This document shows, one piece after another, positions 42,847-50,651 of a stretch of 64,000 bases of DNA. Origin of the DNA: Prorocentrum cordatum. Lineage: Eukaryota > Sar > Dinophyceae > Prorocentrales > Prorocentraceae. The stretch's first letter is position 1; each line of letters begins with the position of its first letter. The translations under genes and the position numbers were made by a program. The notes under the pieces were generated by a model. The model was not told the DNA's origin and did not search any database. It was given only the letters and a program-made list of their open reading frames with translations. The stretch lies in NCBI GenBank assembly GCA_963575745.1, contig CAUYUJ010014205.1, positions 419,087 through 483,086 on the forward strand, read 5' to 3'.

Positions 42847-45800
42847 TCATGCTGCGGGGGGCGCCTGCTGCATGGCGGTGTCCGCCCACTCCCCATCCTC
42901 GTCGAGAAACTGAAACAAGAGCGTGCCCATGACGGCCAAGTCTTTGCCATCCACCTGCGCCTCGCTGGCTCCGAGCGACTTGAGTTTGCGACGCCACTGG
43001 TCGAGCCCTTTCTTCTTGCCAATCTCCGTCCACCAAGCCAAGTAGGGAAGGCCACCCTCGGGAATCGTCGCAGCCCACTGCGATACATCAGCTCGATCCT
43101 TCGACACGCCAAGAAACGACAACGCGGTCTCGTGCATCTGCTTGGTCATGATGGGGTTCACGACGGGGCCATTCTCGTGGACTGCGGGAACACCCTGATC
43201 TGCGCCTTTGCCGAGACCTTTGGGACCAGGAGCGTTCCAACTGCCTTTGCCACCGTTGCCGCCTAAGCCACCCTCGAGCAAGTTACGAAGCGCACGTACA
43301 TCATCTGAGGTGGTGGATGTCGACTGCTGGATGCTGGCAAGCTGATCGCCGTGATTTTTGATGTGTCCCTGCATCTCTGCGAGCTCAGCCTTCATCTTCT
43401 TAATCACTGGGTTATCCTCCAAGCGCTCGCCATTGCCTGTGTCCAAGCCTGCGGCCTCATGGAGGCGCTTGATGGTCGCCTGCAGCTTGCTGTCTGAGCC
43501 CTGCGCACCGCCCATGACGTCCGAGAGGGCAATCGCAAGGTCGCGCGCGGGCTGGTTGACCGAGGCCATCCCTGGGACGTGCTGGTGCTGGTGCTGTGGC
43601 TGCTGGACCTGCTGCTGCTGCTGCTGCTGCTGAGTGAGGTTGTTGCCAATACCATTGTCAGCCTGTGCGATGATCTGGCTGATACGGCCCATCTCACTGA
43701 AGGCCCGCATGCCGTCGATCATACCACTCCACTGACCAAGCATGGAAGAAAGGCCGTTGCCGCCACCGTTGCCGCCGTAGCCCTTGCCGCCGCCGTAGTA
43801 CTGAGTGTAACCTTTGCCACCGCCGTACCAGTCACCTCCAGCGCCGGCCTTGGCAGCCCCGGTTTTGCCACCAGACGGATGGCCCATCTCCTGAGACCGT
43901 CGAGAGAAAGGAGGTAGTTGTACACGCTCGTACAAGAGGCCACTGACGTGGTCTAACTGAGACGAGATGGCTGCGGCAGACGGGATGAGATGAGAACAGG
44001 TACGCTGGACCAAGTCGAGGCAAAGGTTTACGAGGTCGTTCTTCTCACCTTCGGGGTATATCTGGCGCCAAACCCGACGAACGATTTTACTGGGATAACC
44101 TGAACGATACATGAAGGCCATGTCGATGGAGATAATGATTATAAAGTCGATGGTATCTGGTCGAAGTCGCTCCCAATTATGAATACGCCCTCGAAGCTCG
44201 GATCGAAGCTGTCCTAGTTCACGACGGCTGAGACGACCAAGGTAGGGAATCATGTTCTGTTTTTTGAGCTCGGTTAAGTCCCCGCTTAGAACGTACTCTT
44301 CATTCTTGTGTTGTGGTATATATCGAATGCCGTCAAAGCCCCAAACCACTAGAGCGTCAAGATATCGGAAGAGGACTGTTGTCTCAAACTGTTCAAACCC
44401 ATGATCAAGTTCAAAAACCACAGCTTTTTTATATACCAAACTCATTTGCCGCCAAAGACACGATCTACAGACTCGATAAGAGAGCAGAACCGTATCGTCA
44501 ACATATCGACCTGATGCTACGTCTGAAGATCTTCTGGAGGTAGTCGGACGGGGCCTAGGATTCTCATCATACAAATACTCAAGATAACAAAGTACCAAGT
44601 GTAAAATGGCGCCCGATAGAGGTCCACCAATGGGTATCCCAGAGAGCTGAGCAAGAGCAAGGCCTGAGAGGACGAAGTAGCGAAACCCCAAGAAGCCCTC
44701 GATTGCCCTTTTGAGGCTCTGGAAAACGAAGACCGTCCTATCCCAATGCCGCACGCCGAGCTTGCCTCCCAAGACTACCTGGGACGTGGATGTGTGCATG
44801 ACAGACAACGCACGCGTGGTGAGCTTCTGCGCGGCACGATCAAACAAGGAGTCCACAGCCAGGCGAATATCCTGAGGCGCCAATGCCTCATACGCCTGTC
44901 CAGCGTCGGCAACAACAAATCCTGGATGATCCATGCACTTGCGGCAACGAACACATACACACTGCTGCGTGCCAGGGAGACAGTACGGAGGTGCCAGAAG
45001 TCCTACAGCAACATCTAGCTCTTCGAATGCCGAGTCGAGACCTTTGAAACTCCAGCCTGGGAATATGAGGTTGGTTAGAAACACGATGCCCCTGGAGATC
45101 TTCTGATATAAACGTCGTCCTGCAAGTCGATAAAAACTGCAAATGTTACGTAGACATGAGTGCCCTGGTTTTTGGCAGATCTTTTCACCCGTGTCCTGGA
45201 AGCACTTGCGTTTCACAGTAGGATAGCAGTATGGTAAATGACGATAACTTATACACCGTTGATTAGGAGGCCGTAGGCTTTTAGGGGCGCTGAAATCACA
45301 CGTGAACCTGTACCATTGTAGTATATGTGTATGTGGTAGGATATTTAGACGCCATCTATCATGTGCATGTGATATGAGCCCAAGCCACCTCATCTGCATG
45401 TGCCTGACGCTAGTCCCCCAGAGCGTGCGTGGATCCTTATCCTCAACAGTGAACGTGACAAACTGTTTTGCGTAATCAAGTGCTGTGCACAATCTACCAA
45501 GCGCCTGCAACTGTAATGTCGTGGTTGAAGCTGGCGTCGGTGCTGGAGTCGTGCTGACCACAGCCGGGAGAAAACGCAGAAAAGCGCCGTCCAGTCCTGA
45601 ACGGCTAAGCCACACAGCACACTGACTGTAGGCGTTGAAGGATAGATTTCCAACGTCACTGTAAAGCCATGGGAGTCGACCGCTGACAGGGATACGAAAA
45701 AGATCTGACCCGTGCGACGCGATCTGTAAGTCGTCGGCAGTGACAGTTCTGAGGAGCTCTACTGGTGACCTCTCAAGGTCCTGATACATACACATGCAAT

Positions 45801-46089
45801 GTTTTTGCAATGTCTTCCGTGCTGAAACTGTGATGCGAATCTGGCGTCGTACCAAAAGTGTCCAAGCGGGCCTGGATGACGAAGCCTGGTCAAGAACAAC
45901 CTTAAGCCACCTACGTACTACTGGTACATCATTTTCACGTTCCACAAGGATGCTAGCGCCTCCTGGCCGTGGGAGTCCGTGAAGAGTTAAGTGAGAAGCA
46001 ATTGCCGCCTGCACAATCGACTTCTCCCGCCAGAAGGGAAAACCGTACACAAGCCCCAGAGTGTGTATAGGTAATATGAACTGCCGTCC
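42847..46089 (-). CDS. reverse transcriptase ORF of the penelope-like element
   Basis: The frame opens after a TAA at 46090-46092 and has no ATG until codon position ~45795, so entry by frameshift from the upstream ORF is plausible. Before the palm lies a cysteine motif, CVCVRCRKCMDHPG. RT motifs are A as VVADAGQAYEAL (about 44885-44920), B as QLSGIPIGGPLSGAILH (about 44590-44650), C as GRYVDDTVLLS (about 44490-44512) and then FRYLDALVVWG. After the RT come ~430 residues unlike known penelope proteins: a Gly/Tyr-rich stretch (GGGKGYGGNGGGNG), an eight-Gln run coded by CTG triplets (43609-43632), a helical part and a conserved-looking end (YLAWWTEIGKKKGLDQW). About 1070 codons without a break. 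Confidence 0.8.
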   Translation of the reverse strand, partial: GRQFILPIHTLGLVYGFPFWREKSIVQAAIASHLTLHGLPRPGGASILVERENDVPVVRRWLKVVLDQASSSRPAWTLLVRRQIRITVSARKTLQKHCMCMYQDLERSPVELLRTVTADDLQIASHGSDLFRIPVSGRLPWLYSDVGNLSFNAYSQCAVWLSRSGLDGAFLRFLPAVVSTTPAPTPASTTTLQLQALGRLCTALDYAKQFVTFTVEDKDPRTLWGTSVRHMQMRWLGLISHAHDRWRLNILPHTHILQWYRFTCDFSAPKSLRPPNQRCISYRHLPYCYPTVKRKCFQDTGEKICQKPGHSCLRNICSFYRLAGRRLYQKISRGIVFLTNLIFPGWSFKGLDSAFEELDVAVGLLAPPYCLPGTQQCVCVRCRKCMDHPGFVVADAGQAYEALAPQDIRLAVDSLFDRAAQKLTTRALSVMHTSTSQVVLGGKLGVRHWDRTVFVFQSLKRAIEGFLGFRYFVLSGLALAQLSGIPIGGPLSGAILHLVLCYLEYLYDENPRPRPTTSRRSSDVASGRYVDDTVLLSYRVCRSCLWRQMSLVYKKAVVFELDHGFEQFETTVLFRYLDALVVWGFDGIRYIPQHKNEEYVLSGDLTELKKQNMIPYLGRLSRRELGQLRSELRGRIHNWERLRPDTIDFIIIISIDMAFMYRSGYPSKIVRRVWRQIYPEGEKNDLVNLCLDLVQRTCSHLIPSAAAISSQLDHVSGLLYERVQLPPFSRRSQEMGHPSGGKTGAAKAGAGGDWYGGGKGYTQYYGGGKGYGGNGGGNGLSSMLGQWSGMIDGMRAFSEMGRISQIIAQADNGIGNNLTQQQQQQQQVQQPQHQHQHVPGMASVNQPARDLAIALSDVMGGAQGSDSKLQATIKRLHEAAGLDTGNGERLEDNPVIKKMKAELAEMQGHIKNHGDQLASIQQSTSTTSDDVRALRNLLEGGLGGNGGKGSWNAPGPKGLGKGADQGVPAVHENGPVVNPIMTKQMHETALSFLGVSKDRADVSQWAATIPEGGLPYLAWWTEIGKKKGLDQWRRKLKSLGASEAQVDGKDLAVMGTLLFQFLDEDGEWADTAMQQAPPAA

Positions 46090-47525
46090 TTAGATGCAAT
46101 AACATGTTGCCAAATAATATGCGAAGGCTTCCAAGCGCAGAATCGTATGAGGAGGATGGCACAACGTGGATCGTAGATTGTGATGGGACCAAAGCTGTGC
46201 GTCTGCATAACATGTCGGCGCATGAAGAAGTCGTATACACTATAAAAATGTCCACGTAAAACTGTTGCCCACTCCCGTGTACGTTCACGCTTACGAGTAT
46301 GTCTAAGATGAAACTCACGAAGTGCTCGAAATCGTGCTTGCTGCCAAAGATCCTGTGATTGAAGCTCGTCGGGGCCCCGAGGGAGATGTAGGTGCCGTTG
46401 TGTTCGAGACCTTCTTGGCCTGGGGGGTTTACCTGTCTGAGAGCGCGTGGAGGTCCTGAGGGGGCCCAGACTTATGGAGTCGTTGTTATAGTTGCTGGTG
46501 TTGTTAGCCTCGGGCGTAGCATAGGCTATGTATGAGGACTCCACCGCATTTATGGCCAACGACGGGGCCACCTCCAGGAATATGATGGATATGGCATGCT
46601 GGTGATGTGCGCCCAATAGAGCAAGATAACGTGCACGATCAGCAAGCGGCTTACCCGAAGCACACAATCTGAGAGACTTAAAGTGTTCACGTGCTCGTGC
46701 GATACCTCCTGCATGTGCGCCTGTGCTTCTATGTATGCGCCCCTGTCCAATATACCTGGCGTACGAGCCTACCTGGTAGATGAACGAGGATGTACGAAGC
46801 GAAGGCGACGACGAACCGAAGATACACTGCAGCTGTAGGCTGAGGATATCGCAGATGTTTAAAATCTCCAGAAAGTTGGCCCATCCAGGCCGTGATATAG
46901 CACGTTGTAGGTCTGCAGACATGGGAAGACAACACCTTTGAGCAACACCGCGGGGCCTGCGACCTGATGTCCAGAGCTGCCGAAGATGTAGCAGATAGTG
47001 GGAGGTCATGAGGCATACGTACATGCTGCTAAAGTGCGCACTACCATGTGTGCGCTCACCTGCAAACCACGGGGAAAACTCTCGAAGAAGGTGTTCAAGC
47101 ATTCGAAGGAAATGTGATGATGGCAAAGGCCGCGACATATGCCATAACGTCGCCACCATAATCTGTCGGGCAAGCACAAGAGTGGACGTCTCAGGTACAC
47201 CTGCAGTCTGAAACTTAAGGGGGGCACCAATGAGATCTGTCCACGACGTGATCAAGATAATCTGTTGTTGGAATGTGTGATCCACAGCAGCATGAGGGAG
47301 ATCTTGGAATGAACTTCTGGTCTGGAATACTGTTCGCAACGCTGTGTCTATGGTGTCCGTGATCGTGACTGGGGATGTTCCTGCATCAGAAAGTCTAACG
47401 CTGAAGCCGAGCAACCATAGGAGTCGAACTGCAAACAGTGAAAAAGTATATGGATGCCATGAAGGTCGACGCGAGAGCGGCACAGCGCAAGTAGAGCTCA
47501 CACCTCCACACCGTCGCGTACACAT
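45987..47525 (-). CDS. N-terminal ORF with GIY-YIG-like endonuclease
   Basis: The ATG at 47523-47525 lies exactly at the inner edge of the 5' terminal repeat; the frame is also open a little into that repeat. The first ~250 residues are unknown. SFIYQVGSYARYIGQG (about 46739-46780), GGIARAREHF (about 46685-46715) and NAVESSYIAY then PEANN (about 46500-46550) match the xIY...YIG...R..H...E...N pattern of GIY-YIG nucleases, with Phe in place of the first Gly and a short IY-YIG spacing. The enzyme would cut target DNA. The ORF ends at 45987 inside a ~100-base overlap with the RT frame. Confidence 0.68.
   Translation of the reverse strand: MCTRRCGGVSSTCAVPLSRRPSWHPYTFSLFAVRLLWLLGFSVRLSDAGTSPVTITDTIDTALRTVFQTRSSFQDLPHAAVDHTFQQQIILITSWTDLIGAPLKFQTAGVPETSTLVLARQIMVATLWHMSRPLPSSHFLRMLEHLLREFSPWFAGERTHGSAHFSSMYVCLMTSHYLLHLRQLWTSGRRPRGVAQRCCLPMSADLQRAISRPGWANFLEILNICDILSLQLQCIFGSSSPSLRTSSFIYQVGSYARYIGQGRIHRSTGAHAGGIARAREHFKSLRLCASGKPLADRARYLALLGAHHQHAISIIFLEVAPSLAINAVESSYIAYATPEANNTSNYNNDSISLGPLRTSTRSQTGKPPRPRRSRTQRHLHLPRGPDELQSQDLWQQARFRALREFHLRHTRKRERTREWATVLRGHFYSVYDFFMRRHVMQTHSFGPITIYDPRCAILLIRFCAWKPSHIIWQHVIASKDGSSYYLYTLWGLCTVFPSGGRSRLCRRQLLLT
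46035..46041 (-). promoter_or_regulatory. candidate -1 frameshift heptamer TTTCCCT
   Basis: In the frame of the nuclease ORF the - strand reads T TTC CCT, which fits X XXY YYZ and would move ribosomes into the RT frame by -1, the direction needed. It lies inside the overlap (45990-46089). YYY being CCC is less efficient than AAA or TTT in known systems, and I did not define a downstream pseudoknot. Confidence 0.35.
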
Positions 47526-47998
47526 CGTGATGAGAATTGAAAGCCCAAAACAATCCAAGCTGAATGCCAGAGTGCCAAGACCACTAAAGATCCCAAGAGC
47601 GAGCCCAAGACATCAACCTCGGAAAGCCGAAAGGCTAGTACAGTAAGCTGCAATCTATATATGTATGTTTTTGTCAAGGCGAGCCCTGGGTGCGTTTCCT
47701 GAGCGGCTCCTGCAAAACGCGCTCCCGCCGTCACTCGACGGGCCTCGAGAGATGCGGCAGCGGCAGCAATAACAATGAGAAGACAAGGCAAAGCAAGCTG
47801 GCTGAAACGGTGCTGGTGTAGGCGCTGGCGTCGACAGTTAGCGTGGTGACCCAAATTGTTGTCCCCGCTGCTGCTGGCGTCGACAGTTAGCTGGTGACCC
47901 AAATTGTTGTCCCCATGCTCCCTCTCTGGGCCTCGCGCCCGCGGAGGCGATATTAGAATCAATATCAAAGGTGAGAAAGAGCACAAGCACACACACAC
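47526..47998 (-). repeat. terminal repeat (pLTR) of the penelope-like element, 5' side
   Basis: Near-identical copy of 41707-42180. The differences I can see are one missing C after GTGCC, G for A in AAAACGC(A/G)CTCCC, and A for G in CCCC(G/A)TGCTCCC. It should contain the promoter of the element. The ATG of the nuclease ORF follows immediately on the - strand. Confidence 0.88.
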
Positions 47999-48028
47999 AC
48001 ACACAAGCACACACACACACACACACAC
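47989..48028. repeat. (AC)n tract at the 5' end of the penelope-like element
   Basis: CA repeats interrupted once by CAAGCA. They mark the junction with helicase sequence, which resumes at about 48030. Confidence 0.88.
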
Positions 48029-48030
48029 CG

Positions 48031-49518
48031 AACTCAACGGCCCTCAGCTCGCCTTCCGTGGCATCGAGGCGACGTGCGCTCGTCTGGTCGACACAGGCCT
48101 TGTCAGCGCGTCCACCATTGACGGAAGCGCACCGCCCGCGCGAACTCCATTGGACAGTGGGGCTTCGTCGACGACCCCCATCGCATCGACGCCGCGATCA
48201 ATCGGGCGCAGGATGGAGCCACTGTCATGCTGAATGCCAGGATGGCGGCTGCAGCGACCGCGCGCCCTCGCGGAGCGGGTAAACATCGCCGGCCTCTGGA
48301 CCAGCTTCGACGGCGCCCCGGGGAGCCGCGGCGCGCTCAACGAGACCGCCGAACTCTCGCCAACCAGGGCACGGGAGGCCCCCATCGGCGCGAACACCCC
48401 GGACCCCCCCCACGACGAGCAAGCGCGGCTCGCAGCCGAGCAAGAGCGACGCAGCGATGACAGGAAGTGCCAGCGATGCGCCGAACAGCGGGCACTCTGC
48501 TTCCAGACCCTTTATGACTCCCCGCTCCATCGAGGGCACAGCTGGGAGAGGTTGAGCGAGGGGCCGCTCGACTCGGACCCAACTGTCCCGAGCAACCCGG
48601 CCCCGGCCTCCGCGCTGCGCTACGCCCGCAGCTTGCGCCCCCGCATGCACGGCCCAGGGCGCTCGCCCACAGATCTCTACGAGCAGCGCCGTAAGCTGGT
48701 CAGCCACCACGGGCATTTGCACGACAACGAACTGGGCATCGACGCCACCAGCCTCGCGTGCACAGCGGCCTGGGCAGGCCTACTGCACTTGGCAGGATTT
48801 CAACCCAGTGCAGCCCCAGACAGAGCCATGGAAGAGGACCGCCCCTCCCTCCCGCCTTCGGCGCGTCGACCAACCCCCTCAGGGCACGGTCAGACACCCC
48901 CCAGCCGCCTGGGGCACGGACGCGCGCATGTGCACGCGCCGCCAGGGCGCGCCTTCGCTGCAGCACCTTGCGGCTCTTACTGGCTAGCAGGGTCGGCCCC
49001 TCGAACGCCCTTCCAGCTTGCTTAAGGACAGCGACGGAGCTCCCACTCAGCGCTCGAGAGCAAACGCGACCTCGGTTCGAATGCTCCTCTTCATCGGGGA
49101 GCCCAGGCCCAACCTGGCCCCCCAATTACAGAAGCCCTGGTCGCATCGCCCACATCCTGGAGGCCACTATGGGCATCTGCCCCCCCTGCGACCACGCGCG
49201 CATCCCTGCGCGAGATAGCTTCGGGCGGGTCCGAAATCTGGCGGGCGCAGATTTCCGCGGACCCCACGGGCGCTTAGAGGCTTTCATCTAGGCTTGTTCC
49301 ACGCTAGTCACCGCGGCGCACCGGCACCCTGACGTCGAAGGGGAACAGGCCGGGGTGCCTTGAAAGGACGCCCTCCATCGGGCACTTCCCCTTGAAGCCC
49401 GCTCGCCAAGCCCTCGACTGGCTCGTCGCCCCCACGGACCTCTCTTGCGCGCAGACCCACAGCTGCGCAGACTGCGCTCCCTCTCTAAGGCCTTTCTTGG
49501 GTCCAGCGTGGGCCTCTT
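48031..49518 (+). pseudogene. UPF1-like SF1 helicase, copy 2, C-terminal half and tail
   Basis: The first residues, ELNGPQLAFRGIEATC, align with copy 1's ANGLSEHFSGIAELF, followed by motif V as SASTIDGS (about 48108) and, in another frame, motif VI as GFVDDPHRIDAAINRAQDG (about 48164). Then come the charged helix DEQARLAAEQERR (about 48418) and a tail resembling copy 1 (AHILEATMGICPPC near 49150, DVIEAILGSCEP in copy 1). A frame change separates motifs V and VI. It ends where the copia element is inserted. Confidence 0.62.
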
Positions 49519-49642
49519 TGTGGAAGGATGCCAGATTTATCAGTCTAGGTTCAGCATGTGGTGTGCGAGTCAGGCTTGTACCCGCGATTCGCCTGTGTTG
49601 GCTCAAGGGAAAAAACATCTGCCCAATCCTCCTGCTGCCACA
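49519..49642 (+). repeat. 5' LTR of the copia element
   Basis: 124 bp, TGTGG...CCACA. It differs from the 3' LTR only at CCCGCGATT versus CCCGTGATT and GCCTGTGTTG versus GCCTGCGTTG. It includes the spliced-leader-like core TTGGCTCAAG. Confidence 0.9.
49598..49607 (+). other. spliced-leader-like TTGGCTCAAG in the 5' LTR
   Basis: Identical to the last ten bases of the dinoflagellate spliced leader as I know it. GCC also occurs upstream, with one base more spacing than in the leader. The same sequence is in the 3' LTR. Confidence 0.5.
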
Positions 49643-49644
49643 GT

Positions 49645-49660
49645 TGGTAGCGGAGCGCGG
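49645..49660 (+). promoter_or_regulatory. primer binding site, tRNA-Met-like
   Basis: TGGTAGCGGAGCGCGG starts two bases after the LTR. It begins with TGG, complementary to the CCA tail of tRNA, and matches the initiator-Met type PBS TGGTAGCAGAG at all but one of the first eleven bases. The tRNA would prime minus-strand synthesis. Confidence 0.65.
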
Positions 49661-49777
49661 TCCAGGCGGGCGGCCATGGGTGTCGGGGAGCAGCCTTGAA
49701 GGGCGGGCTCCGCCGGCGCTCGCGCGCCTCCGCCACGGCCGCGCTCAGACGCTGAGCGCGCGAGGGGATCCACGGCA

Positions 49778-50640
49778 ATGTCATCCCAGGGGACGACGGG
49801 GAATGGCGAGCAGACAGGAGAGCAGGCGGGAGCAGATCCTCCCGCAGGAGAAGAGCTGCCAGGCGGTGGGAGCGCTTCGGGAAGCGCGGCGCCGGGCAGC
49901 ACGGTCAACATTTCTCTAGAGCAGATCAGGGCCATCGCCGCCAGCATAGTGTCCGAGACTATGACCGCGGCGGAGGCCCGACGCAGTACGACAAGCACCA
50001 AGGAGCCAGCCAGCGGCTGGATCGGCTGGAACGGCAAGTCCGGCGACGGCGATCCCAGGCAGTCCGCCGGCAGCGACCCCTGGAGCAGCGGTCGCGGCCG
50101 CCAGGCCAGGGAGCCGGCGCCGGCGGCCGAGGCGACGGCACCAGACGGTCAAGCCCAGGCCGGAGGTGCAGGTCGCAGCTGGGCAGGCGGCTGGCAGGAC
50201 GACAACGGGAAGACGGGCGACGCCGGCGCGGGCTCGGGCTGGTCCAGCGGCTGGTGGAGCGACGACTGAAGGTCTCAGTCATGGCAGGGCTCGCGGGGCG
50301 GAGGCTCCCGAGGTGACTGCACTGACCCCCCGGCTTGGCCGGGCTGGACTTATTACCGCCAGTGGCGGAGGGCCCTCCGCCGCTGGAATGCATACACGGA
50401 CGTCGCGCTGTGGAGGCGCTCGGAGCGCTTCATGAAGCTCTTCGACTGGTCCATGCAGGCTCGATTCGAGGACATCCCGGACCACGAGCTGACATCGAGC
50501 ACGTGGCTGGAGACGCTGCTGGCCAGGATGGATTTGATGATCGGCGAGCGGGAAGGAGATGAGCTGAGGCGCCCCGGGCGCAAGGCTCTTTTCGAGGCCG
50601 CTCGAGAAAGTAAGATCTCTCAGCCAGTACGTTTCAAGGT
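49778..50640 (+). pseudogene. copia gag, N-terminal part, with one TGA
   Basis: The ATG at 49778 opens frame 2: a G/S/A-rich start, then tryptophan-rich repeats (GWIGWNGKSGDG, SSGWSSGWWSDD). A TGA at 50267-50269 follows, but the same frame goes straight on with capsid-like sequence (WRRALRRWNAYTDVALWRR; MKLFDWSMQARFEDI; WLETLLARMDLMIGERE). Gag forms the virus-like particle. The frame moves to +3 near 50640. Confidence 0.6.
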
Positions 50641-50651
50641 GAGAGGCTCAG

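Larger units (their letters stand above)
41707..47998 (-). mobile_element. penelope-like element with N-terminal GIY-YIG, young insertion
   Basis: A 6.3-kb element on the - strand is bounded by ~474-bp direct repeats that differ, by eye, at two bases and one indel. It encodes a GIY-YIG-like nuclease ORF and then an RT ORF with no RNase H or integrase, the content of penelope-like elements. The nuclease lies before the RT, as in the permuted Naiad/Chlamys groups described from protists, algae and invertebrates. Both ends abut (AC)n, and I recall that those groups favour CA repeats (not checked here). It interrupts the helicase of LINE-like copy 2. Confidence 0.75.

Noticed and set aside
41707-47998. 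Classification of the minus-strand element as an LTR retrotransposon because of its terminal repeats
   Set aside because: The repeats lack TG...CA ends, and there is no integrase, RNase H, primer binding site or protease. RT motifs and a GIY-YIG-like nuclease fit penelope-like elements.
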